Below the pieces are notes generated by a model. The model worked only from the letters and a program-made list of their open reading frames with translations. It was not told where the DNA came from and searched no databases. From assembly GCA_037133675.1 (NCBI GenBank), contig JBAXNR010000029.1:1-38026 (forward strand): a stretch of DNA of 38,026 nucleotides, in the 5' to 3' direction. This stretch comes from UBA4132 sp037133675. GTDB lineage: Bacteria > Pseudomonadota > Gammaproteobacteria > Methylococcales > Methylomonadaceae. Position numbers and translations under genes: made by a program. Below are positions 30,726 to 38,026 of this stretch, in pieces. Every line of letters begins with the position of its first letter. Position 1 is the first letter of the stretch.

Positions 30726-32549
30726 TCACTCACTGTTTATGACTACCAATTTCAGAATATCGCCGATACTTGAAATACGGAGCTTTTCATAAAAAGGGTT
30801 ATTAATCCCATCCTCAAGGCGGGTATAGGGCAACGTCCACTTAAGCAGCTCACCTTGCTTATTGTAATGCGTTTTTAAGCTGGGATTTTCACCGTTACGG
30901 ATATGTTGATTCACTTGATTATACTTAACATGGATGCTGGCTTCGAGCTGACTCAGTAAGCCTTCGATGTCCATCGACAATAACGGCATATTGAGCTGTT
31001 GTAAAATCTGTTCCTTGTTCTGAGTCCAGTCGTCAGCGTCAATCAGGTCATCTTCTAGGGCGCAATAGCAATGGCTGTCTTTGATAAACACGGTGGTGTT
31101 CGCGATGCCCTGTTTTAGCTGGTGATACACCATCGTTTCATAGCGGTCGCCATCCACTTTTTTCACCTAAGGATGACCATCAACGCTCACTTTATACGTT
31201 AGGAATTTTTTCAGCGATTTTGGAAAAAAATTCATGGGTACGTCTTGATACGCATAGTCGCGAAACGATTGACTGCCATTCAAATGTTGCCTTAAAAAGG
31301 CAATTGCTGGTATCAAGCCCTCATTGGTACAAGAAAATTCCAATACCTTGAACAGCGGGCGAATATTGCGTTTAATCGTTAACGCAATGTCTCCGTAGTA
31401 TTGCCAACGATAAAAATCTCGATCCACAGTGGGCTTGTTAAAATCGTTCAGAAATTGCTGGTAATCGGCAAGAGGAATGAGCTCAAAGGCTTTGGCTCTG
31501 ACTTGCTCATCAGGAATACGCTTATCAATATTAATTGCCATCACCTGATAAGCCTGCTGCCTCAATTGGGTATCTTTGTTTTCCAGCACCGCTATTTTTG
31601 CCCGTTGATAATCGTCAGCCCCATCGGCGTATTTGCTCATCTTCTGTATCAAGCTAGAAATCAGATGGTCATTGATTTTAAGAAAGCGGCGATGCGCGTA
31701 ACAGAGTAAATAAAGTCGTACCAGATTTTTATCAGCAAACCGCCTGAGCTTCTGGATGCTGTAAAATTCCGCTAGGCTCGCATAGTAGATAATATTCTGT
31801 TCAGAGAGTCCCAGTTTTGGCATTAGAATTTTGGACTGCTGGTAAATACCTATGATGAGTTGCTGTTTGGCGACGCTTTTTTTGATTTCGGTGGTGCTGA
31901 AATCTTTTTGGTCTCTTTTTAACAAGGTCAGGTTATAAAACAACTCATCGCTGGCTAACAGTTTATCTAATTGTCCTCGGATTTCTTTGTCGGTATCGGT
32001 GTAGAGTTTGTTGACTAAACGTCTACGTTCTTCTCGAAGTGCGCTTGAAACAATATCCTGTAAACTGGAGTATGCAGGTCTAAGCACATTTTGCAGTTGG
32101 CAATAAGACAACAGCTCTTCCAACACAAATCTGGAGAGTGAGTGACGTTTGGCGAGTGCCTTTGCTTCCTTGAGTAATTGACTCTGAAAACGGGCATCGG
32201 CATCTTTCAGCTCAAATCTATTCATTACTTGGCAGCGGTTATGGTAATGGTGATTTTTTGACACCTGTTTTTTAGGCAACGACTCCCCTGGAAAATAAAG
32301 CTGCATGATAAAGTCAACGTCAGCTTTAACTTTCTGAAAGCTGAATAGGAAGAAGTAACCGATAGCACGGTAATAACCGAGTTGCAAAATGTAGTCCACT
32401 TTACGCGCCGTGTCTTTTTCCAAGGTATCGAGAATAAGCTGATCCTCAACATCGAGACTGAACAAAAAAGACCGCTCTTCATCATCCAATGTCGGTATCG
32501 CATAAAGCGCGTTGATTTCATCGTTGGTTAAAATGGTCAGTCGTGCCAT
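30726..32549 (-). pseudogene. tnpA: Tn3-family transposase TnpA, in-frame TAG and lost C-terminus
   Basis: From MARLTILTNDEINALY (32549) the DUF4158-type N-terminal domain of Tn3 transposases runs about 460 aa to VSVDGHP, then TAG at 31167-31169. The same frame continues without a gap (VKKVDGDRYETMVYHQLKQG) for 146 more codons. The whole DDE catalytic half (about 350-400 aa) is absent, cut near 30726 beside the IS4-type element. So it is doubly broken. It is divergent from the resolvase gene, the usual Tn3 layout. Confidence 0.88.
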
Positions 32550-32680
32550 GCGTTTTTGTATAGGTGATAACGTCCGTTAATAGAAATACATTTTGTAGTT
32601 AGGTAATATGACTTATAGCAGCTACAGATTGTCTGTATTTACGCTATTTTTTGTATTAACACTTAACACACAATGAAACG
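32550..32680. promoter_or_regulatory. Tn3 res/promoter region between tnpA and tnpR
   Basis: This 131-bp gap between divergent transposase and resolvase genes is where Tn3 elements keep the res recombination site and both promoters. It is AT-rich with several near-palindromic words; I could not define the three resolvase subsites by eye. Confidence 0.4.
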
Positions 32681-33325
32681 ATGGGAAAAACACTCGCTTA
32701 CTTAAGAGCCTCGACTGACAAACAAGAGACCAACAATCAAAAACTTGAAGTTCTCGAATTCGCCAGAAAAAAAGACCTTAAAATCGATGACTTCATCGAA
32801 TTAACGATGTCGTCACAAAAACCATCGAAACAGCGGCGCATCGATGAACTGATTAACAGACTCAATCCATCGGATACCTTAATCATCACCGAACTGAGTC
32901 GTTTAGGGCGTAGTACCGCAGAGGTCATTTCCCTTATCAATACCTTGGTCGAGAATAATGTTCGCGTTGTTATCCTAAAACAACAGTTGGATATTCATCA
33001 GCATGACATGAATTCCAAAATTATCATCACCCTATTTTCGTTATTTGGCGAACTTGAACGTGACTTAGTCAGTCTACGAACCAAAGAAGCACTGGCGGCA
33101 AAAAAGTCACAAGGACAAACATTAGGAAAGCCCAAAGGAACAATTCAGCGCAGCAAATTCGATCAACATATAGAACAGATCAAAGCTCTTCTTGAAATAG
33201 GCTTATCAGTGCGCAAAATAGCAAAAGTGCTGGGATACAACCATCATATCGCCTTAAACACCTATATCAACAAACGACAGGTACGGTTTTTAAAAGTGGG
33301 AGCTAAACCTTTAAAAACCTTGTAA
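32681..33325 (+). CDS. tnpR: Tn3-type serine resolvase
   Basis: 214 aa. Catalytic Ser11 in AYLRASTDKQ, then LIITELSRLGRSTAEVI and LFGELERDLVSLRTKEAL, the usual resolvase/invertase N-terminal domain with its long E-helix. The C-terminus has an HTH (LLEIGLSVRKIAKVLGYNHH) a little longer than classical resolvases. It would resolve cointegrates at res. The gene is intact though its transposase is dead. Confidence 0.92.
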   Translation: MGKTLAYLRASTDKQETNNQKLEVLEFARKKDLKIDDFIELTMSSQKPSKQRRIDELINRLNPSDTLIITELSRLGRSTAEVISLINTLVENNVRVVILKQQLDIHQHDMNSKIIITLFSLFGELERDLVSLRTKEALAAKKSQGQTLGKPKGTIQRSKFDQHIEQIKALLEIGLSVRKIAKVLGYNHHIALNTYINKRQVRFLKVGAKPLKTL

Positions 33326-33690
33326 TGAATTGAAATATAAGGGCAATTCTTATGGGTGAGACATTATGAATTTCTATCAAAAGCCAATGCCTTTAATATT
33401 CAATAAGTTATGGAAAATATTACTGGAGGATTTGAAATCGATATTTCGTCTGTAAACCACTGATACCAAGGGGTTCAGTAGGGTCGCAGGACAAACCGTT
33501 CTTTTGGTTAATTAACCCCTTATTCGGCGATAGACTGGCTTCCCGCCTTTTTGAAACCCAAGTCACTGAAGTTCATGTCCGCATAGCTGCCATGAATATC
33601 ATGACGGCTCTAGGAATGCCCATTTCCGCTCGAGTAGGGACAGCTGCGCCCTGAGTTTTTGGGGTAGGGGATTTTTGGCTTTGTCATTAT
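33326..33690. other. gene-free stretch with an orphan coding fragment
   Basis: No complete gene. The plus-strand frame at about 33450-33656 is open: SQDKPFFWLINPLFGDRLASRL leads to RIAAMNIMTALGMPISARVGTAAP and TGA. It reads like the C-terminal end of a real protein, but I know no family and see no start. G-rich words (GGGGTAGGGG near 33660) follow; a Tn3 terminus may lie here but is not defined. Confidence 0.4.
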
Positions 33691-34197
33691 TTATGCACCA
33701 ACGCCGTTATAAATAAAAAACCGCGCTCGCTTGCCGTAAATGTCCATGAAATGATCGGAGGTAATATGCAACGATTTATAAACGCCTTCTCGAATCGCAA
33801 TACTGGGTACAACAACGATAAATTTACTCCAGCCATAACGCTTGTTGAGTTCAAACGCTGTTTTGATATAGCAATAGGTTTTACCCGTACCTGTTTCCAT
33901 TTCAACATCAAGATTCACCGTGCAAATTTTATTGCTTTCAAGTTTGACTGAACGCGGTAAATTCTGTTGCTGTTGCAGGTTTTGAATGTTGTTTAAAATT
34001 TGCGCATCACTGATTTTAATATCGCCATTTTTAAAACCAGAATCCTCAAACACAGTCGCTTGATCGGCTTGTCCTGCAATTAAACCCGTGTCGATTCGGT
34101 AGTTAATCCCTGTTTGATTCGGCTGACCAGCAAAACAATTCACCACCGATTCAACAGCGGCGGTTTGATAGGCTTGTTGTTTAAATTTGAGTTTCAT
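33691..34197 (-). pseudogene. type III restriction subunit Res, N-terminal fragment only
   Basis: 168 aa of an expected about 900-1000. It begins MKLKFKQQAYQTAAVESVVNC and reaches helicase motif I in VEMETGTGKTYCYIKTAFELNKRYG, then FIVVVPSIAIREGVYKSL and ends FFIYNGVGA at a stop. The remaining helicase motifs and the nuclease domain are missing, with the Tn3-related region next door. Restriction activity is therefore not expected from this locus. It ends the minus-strand mod operon, 2 bp after the PIN toxin gene. Confidence 0.88.
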
Positions 34198-34199
34198 AC

Positions 34200-34586
34200 T
34201 CAGACCACCATAACGTAAGGCATTTCATATTGTGCCATTTTTCCATCAACCGTCATCAGGTGACATTGGTTATTATGCGATTGAGCCATTAATAAACGGT
34301 CGAACGGGTCTTTGTGAATCATTGGAAGTTGTGTTGCTAACATCGTATCCGCAGACGTAATCACCAACTCTTGTAAATTAGCTTTCAGTGCGCCCGCATG
34401 AACAGCTTCAAGATGTTCAATGTTGTACTCTGCCCAGATGGATGTTTTTATACCAATCTCCCATAAATTGATAGGGCTAAAAAACACGGTTTCTGCATGA
34501 CGAATTGCTTTAACGGCTTCTTTAGGTAGCTTTTTGGTATCTGCCAAAAACCACAGTAAAATATGCGTATCCAGCAATAAATTCAT
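34200..34586 (-). CDS. PIN-domain toxin (VapC-like), module 1
   Basis: 128 aa. LLLDTHILLWFL carries the first acidic residue, EIGIKTS the second, DPFDRLLMAQ the third and TVDGKM the last, the PIN RNase site. The ATG overlaps the antitoxin stop by 4 bp. The pair sits between mod and the res fragment. It likely cleaves RNA when freed from its partner. The PIN family call is firm; the target is unknown. Confidence 0.9.
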   Translation of the reverse strand: MNLLLDTHILLWFLADTKKLPKEAVKAIRHAETVFFSPINLWEIGIKTSIWAEYNIEHLEAVHAGALKANLQELVITSADTMLATQLPMIHKDPFDRLLMAQSHNNQCHLMTVDGKMAQYEMPYVMVV

Positions 34587-34858
34587 AAAGTTGCCGTGTA
34601 AAACTCATTTTCAATCGTTTCAGGTAATGAGTCATCAAAATTGTCGGGAACTGTAAATTCCCCCTCCATGACACCAAAAATAACGCGATTGTTTTTTTTC
34701 GATTTCTTTTGTTGTTTATTCGCTGCTATCGCTTCAAGTTGTTGGCGTTGTTTTTGCCATAATTCGCTGAGAAATTCACGCTGTACGGTATCGGGTAAGG
34801 TTTCATAAAGTGCGTAAAGGCTATGGGCGGTATTTGAATTGGCCGGTTGCGTTTTCAT
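34583..34858 (-). CDS. antitoxin partner of PIN module 1
   Basis: 91 aa. The tail VIFGVMEGEFTVPDNFDDSLPE is the toxin-binding motif seen in short antitoxins of this class (FG-x-mEG-x-F/I-x-VPDDFDxPLPE). The N-terminal half is helical (LYALYETLPDTVQREFLSELWQKQRQQLEAI), with a basic KKSKKNN linker. The start lies 13 bp after the mod stop, so it is carried on the mod transcript. Confidence 0.8.
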   Translation of the reverse strand: MKTQPANSNTAHSLYALYETLPDTVQREFLSELWQKQRQQLEAIAANKQQKKSKKNNRVIFGVMEGEFTVPDNFDDSLPETIENEFYTATL

Positions 34859-34871
34859 TTTTACTTCCCCG

Positions 34872-36743
34872 TTAAATGGTTTTAATGTCAGTGCTGGGTG
34901 ACATCATTTTAAAAATCTGCTCAACATTGATTTTGACGCTATCACTGGCAAAACCTGCATCACAGAACACGGCGCGTAATGGTTTGATTTTTGCCAACTC
35001 TTTAATGAAGGTTTCAGTCACGCCGCCGTTTCTATCAAAACACGCGACAATCGCATCGTTTGCTACGATAAAAACTGTTTTGTCGTCTATGGTTTTGCGT
35101 TCAATCGGCAAGCTTAAATCTACGCCCCAATCCAGCAACACTTGAAACAATAAATCTTCGTCGGTGCGGTCTGCTTTGATGTTTTCGATGAAGGTGTGTA
35201 AATCGTCTTTGCTAATCGCATCGGGCGAATAATACACATCGTTCATGTTGGAGCTGTCGATTTTTAATACTCGAAAACCAATGTCTAAATCGAGCGCAGT
35301 AAGTCCGTTATCGGTTTTGATTTTTTGACCTGCACGGCGTATGCGTTCTTTGCCAATGTCGGCAATGGTTTTATAACCCGCTTTGAACGCCTCTGATTTT
35401 TCGTCGCAGACTTCGGGGAGTTGTACCATGATGAATTTACGCTTACCACCGTCTTCAGCGTTGAGTTGCATTACCGCGTGGGCGGTTGTGGCTGAGCCTG
35501 AGCCTGAGAAAAAATCTAGGATGATGTCGTTTTTATTTTCAAGCTTATTTACGGTGAACTCTAAAAACCTTTTAACTAAATTTAATGGTTTAGGAAAACT
35601 AAAGATTTTTTCATCAACACAATCTTCTACTTCTTGAGTACCTTCTTGGTTATATGGTTCGCTAATAAATGACAGTGGCTTACCTTTTCTAATAATTTCA
35701 TTTTCGTCTTTAAGATAAATTTTAGCTCTAACGCTATACGTTCCATCATTCATTTTTTTGAAAACAACTTCATCATTGCTAATAGCTTGTTCCAATCGTT
35801 CTTTACTCCAAACCCACTGTTTTCTCGGTTTTATTGTTTCGCCACAATAAATAATTTCATATTGAAGATATTTTCTATCATCAAGACTTTTAGTCATTAG
35901 TGGCTGTGTAATGTATCCGCCTCGATATGAATATTTATCATCTTTATTTTTCTCATATTCCAACATTTGTTCATTTGAAAGCGTTGATTGAATATCAGAA
36001 ACAGGAGTTTTTGAGTAACATAAAATATACTCATGCACATCAATAAATGTTCTAGTTTTAGCCCCTGCACCATATTTGTTTTTCCAACAAACTACACCAA
36101 CAAAATTATCCTCACCAAAAACCTCATCACACAACCGTTTTAAATTCGCCTGTTCGTTATCATCAATCGAGATAAAAATCACCCCATCATCACGCAACAG
36201 ATTCCGCGCTAGTTTCAAACGCGGATACATCATACTTAACCAGTCCGAGTGAAAACGCCCGTTGGATTCAGAATTAGTCGTTAAACGATTGCCTGCATCG
36301 TCTTTTTGGTTGGAACGTTGCAAATAGTCGGCGGTATTTTCAGCAAAATCATCTTCATAAATAAAATCGTTACCCGTGTTGTAAGGCGGGTCGATATAAA
36401 TCATTTTGACTTTGTTCAAATAGGTTTCCTGCAACAGCTTGAGCGCGTCGAGATTATCGCCTTCGATATACAGATTTTCGGTGGTATCAAAATCAACGCT
36501 TTCATCACGGCAAGGGCGCAAGGTTTTCGCAATCGGTGCATTGGCGTTAAGTAAGGCTTCACGTTTACCCACCCAGTTGAGTTGATAGCGTTCTTGCGTA
36601 CCGTCAATTAGTGAACTGGATAATTCCTGTTTGAGCAACTCAAAATCAATCTTGCCTTCGGTGACGCAATGCGGAAACAACGCGGCAATCTTAGTCGTGT
36701 TTTCGTCGGTTATTGTCGGGGTGTGCAGTTTTAGTTTGTCCAT
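34872..36743 (-). CDS. type III DNA-methyltransferase (Mod)
   Basis: 623 aa. Beta-class order: motif IV DPPYNTGNDF (D118-Y121) comes first, then FHSDWLSMMYPRL and VIFISIDDNEQ, a variable central target-recognition region (about 215-400), and motif I DFFSGSGSATTAHAV near 425. This layout is that of Mod subunits of type III systems, which methylate adenine in an asymmetric site. The gene appears intact. With Res truncated, it would act alone as a methyltransferase. Confidence 0.92.
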   Translation of the reverse strand: MDKLKLHTPTITDENTTKIAALFPHCVTEGKIDFELLKQELSSSLIDGTQERYQLNWVGKREALLNANAPIAKTLRPCRDESVDFDTTENLYIEGDNLDALKLLQETYLNKVKMIYIDPPYNTGNDFIYEDDFAENTADYLQRSNQKDDAGNRLTTNSESNGRFHSDWLSMMYPRLKLARNLLRDDGVIFISIDDNEQANLKRLCDEVFGEDNFVGVVCWKNKYGAGAKTRTFIDVHEYILCYSKTPVSDIQSTLSNEQMLEYEKNKDDKYSYRGGYITQPLMTKSLDDRKYLQYEIIYCGETIKPRKQWVWSKERLEQAISNDEVVFKKMNDGTYSVRAKIYLKDENEIIRKGKPLSFISEPYNQEGTQEVEDCVDEKIFSFPKPLNLVKRFLEFTVNKLENKNDIILDFFSGSGSATTAHAVMQLNAEDGGKRKFIMVQLPEVCDEKSEAFKAGYKTIADIGKERIRRAGQKIKTDNGLTALDLDIGFRVLKIDSSNMNDVYYSPDAISKDDLHTFIENIKADRTDEDLLFQVLLDWGVDLSLPIERKTIDDKTVFIVANDAIVACFDRNGGVTETFIKELAKIKPLRAVFCDAGFASDSVKINVEQIFKMMSPSTDIKTI

Positions 36744-36764
36744 GTGGGGTCTGTTCCTTTGGGT

Positions 36765-37145
36765 CTACAGTTTGTTTGGGTAAAGGTTAAGCTCTGGAAT
36801 AAACTTAAAATCCTTGGTGTTCAGGGTATAAAGTTCAAGCTCATGGTGAATAGCGGTTGCCGCGATTAGCATATCGGGTATTGAGGCTTTATGACTGAGT
36901 GAATAACGTTTCATTAGTTTGATAAAGTCGGTTGAAATGCTGTCATTCAATCCATAACAACGGCAAATTGATAAATGCCGTTCAATTTTAGCAAGTTCTT
37001 GTTTGTCTCTTGCACCATAGAATAATTCTGCTTTGGTGATGACGCTAACGGCAATACGCGCTGAACCGATATGCTGCAAGGTTTGTATGACGACTGGATT
37101 GGCTTTATAAAACTCAATCAAGATGTTGGTGTCACAAAGTATCAT
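36765..37145 (-). CDS. PIN-domain toxin (VapC-like), module 2
   Basis: 126 aa. MILCDTNILIEF, ITKAELFYGARDK and SIPDMLIAATAIHHEL with TLNTKDF give the four acidic PIN positions. It overlaps its antitoxin by 4 bp and ends 21 bp before mod. It differs clearly in sequence from module 1 and so is an independent acquisition. Confidence 0.92.
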   Translation of the reverse strand: MILCDTNILIEFYKANPVVIQTLQHIGSARIAVSVITKAELFYGARDKQELAKIERHLSICRCYGLNDSISTDFIKLMKRYSLSHKASIPDMLIAATAIHHELELYTLNTKDFKFIPELNLYPNKL

Positions 37146-37390
37146 TGTTCATTATCTCGCCATGCTTCGGCACGGATGGATTCCTGGCTAATGCCGCGGT
37201 CTTTCCATAACCCCGCCGCGTTAAAAAAATCATCTTCGGTTATGGATTTTTGCGCGGATAGCTCTGTTGTATAAGGGCTTGTTTCATCTAATAAAATGAC
37301 TCTGATTTTTTTGCCGTTCCATGCTTGCTGATTAGTAGGTAAGGTAATCACGCCATTATGGACGGTTGCCTGAAATTCTACTGCGTTCAT
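37142..37390 (-). CDS. antitoxin partner of PIN module 2
   Basis: 82 aa. The N-terminal half (VEFQATVHNGVITLPTNQQAWNGKKIRVILLDE) fits a short AbrB-like strand region; the C-terminal part (DDFFNAAGLWKDRGISQESIRAEAW) is the toxin-binding segment typical of antitoxins paired with this PIN group (FF-x-A-x-GLWKDRDI-x-LExLRxKAW). Start-coupled to the toxin gene. Confidence 0.88.
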   Translation of the reverse strand: MNAVEFQATVHNGVITLPTNQQAWNGKKIRVILLDETSPYTTELSAQKSITEDDFFNAAGLWKDRGISQESIRAEAWRDNEQ

Positions 37391-37464
37391 TTGTTTGCCT
37401 TATAAATGGTTATAGTGACTCTTTTAAATAGGATAACGCTTGTTTGAGCAATTCGACATTAATT

Positions 37465-38002
37465 TTACTTGTTGAGGCTGGCAATGGTGTTTTTTAATAG
37501 GCGTATTTGGCTGTTCAGTTCGACTTTTCGATTGAATTGTTTTTCTTTTGCTAACCGTGCTTCAAGTTTTTTACATTCGGTTTGTTGGTGTTGCAGTTGG
37601 TTCAGTCGTGCAATTTGCTCAGACAAACTTTCCTGTTGCCTTGGTGAACTGGGTAACAGGCTCTGCATCATTTGTTCGTATAAACTCTGTAAATTGAGCG
37701 CGATAGGTAATGCCTGGCAAGGCGTATCAGCAGGCAACCAATCCGATGAGAAATAACCTGCAATGACTGTTTTATCGTTAGTGACTTGTTTATAAGCAGC
37801 GGTTAGTCGTACTGAATCGCCTTTAAAAACACGATAAAAGAGCTTGAATGGAATAGCCATATCAATGCAACACGCTTAAATCACATTCTGCCCTTTTAAT
37901 GCTATATCAAAAATCTGTATTTCTTCAACGCTGGCTGTTGCTGGTAAATTGATGGTTTCAGATGCCAGTTTGTCTTGGATTCAACTAGCAAGTGCAATTC
38001 TA
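37465..38002 (-). pseudogene. DUF4391-like gene of the type III locus, stop-interrupted
   Basis: The open part from 37860 (MAIPFKLFYRVFKGDSVRLTAAYK, with a coiled-coil tail of Gln/Lys) is the C-terminal half of the DUF4391 proteins found with type III systems. Reading upstream in the same frame gives ASETINLPATASVEEIQIFD and LKGQNVI, then TAA, then ACCID and the Met at 37860. So the gene is cut by one in-frame TAA, and upstream a TGA also interrupts. The first about 40 codons are not recognisable. A short C-terminal product could still be made from 37860. Confidence 0.65.
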
Positions 38003-38026
38003 GTTATCATGCGGCTTTGCGCTCAT

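Noticed and set aside
1..38026. tRNA or rRNA genes
   Set aside because: No cloverleaf-like or ribosomal sequence was recognised by eye on either strand.

Overview
The window is chromosomal DNA of a diazotrophic gammaproteobacterium. It is AT-rich, and its nitrogenase proteins are of the Mo type. The minor nif order (nifB, fdxN, nifO, nifQ, a rhodanese, rnfE-rnfH) and the major order (nifH, D, K, T, ferredoxin, nifY, small ORF, LRV protein) follow the Azotobacter plan. The base composition and accessory genes fit Methylococcales or Thiotrichales better than Azotobacter. The genus cannot be fixed from sequence alone.

Layout: (1) 1-1162 holds a 22-bp tandem repeat, a strong hairpin, an IS200-type transposase remnant and a pair of 29-bp inverted repeats. 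(2) 1163-6362, minus strand: nifB > fdxN > nifO > fprA > [2Fe-2S] ferredoxin > FeSII-like ferredoxin > nifQ, with one small secreted-peptide gene on the plus strand between nifB and fdxN. (3) 6603-7427: a HigBA-type toxin-antitoxin pair. (4) 7417-9589, minus strand: rhodanese, a 189-aa unknown, and an orphan rnfE-rnfH pair. (5) 9878-14142, plus strand: AAA+ ATPase, a small ORF broken by a stop codon, a GST-like protein and a two-domain SagB/nitroreductase-like protein. (6) 14379-24009, plus strand: nifHDKT, ferredoxin, nifY, small ORF, LRV Fe-S protein, 313-aa unknown, Nif11, SIR2-like protein, GNAT and nifF. (7) 24105-33325: IS debris, an orphan ParA with a partner, a secreted MBL hydrolase, a broken ISAs1-type element, a frameshifted IS4-type element and a truncated Tn3 half with its resolvase. 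(8) 33691-38026, minus strand: a type III restriction-modification locus with intact mod, truncated res, a broken DUF4391 gene and two PIN toxin-antitoxin modules wedged between them.

Regulation can be read directly. Sigma-54 (-24/-12) sites lie before nifH, nifB, the 189-aa unknown and the AAA+ operon, with a weaker one before rnfE. TGT-N10-ACA NifA-type sites lie upstream of nifH, nifB and the 189-aa unknown, and nifH also has an exact IHF-consensus match. The unknown gene and the AAA+/GST/SagB operon are therefore likely members of the nif regulon.

Working together: NifHDK is the enzyme. NifB, NifQ and NifY serve FeMo-co synthesis and delivery. NifF, the ferredoxins and Rnf supply electrons. 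FprA (O2/NO reduction) and the FeSII-like ferredoxin (conformational protection) form an apparent oxygen-defence set. The right third is a hot spot of insertion and decay.
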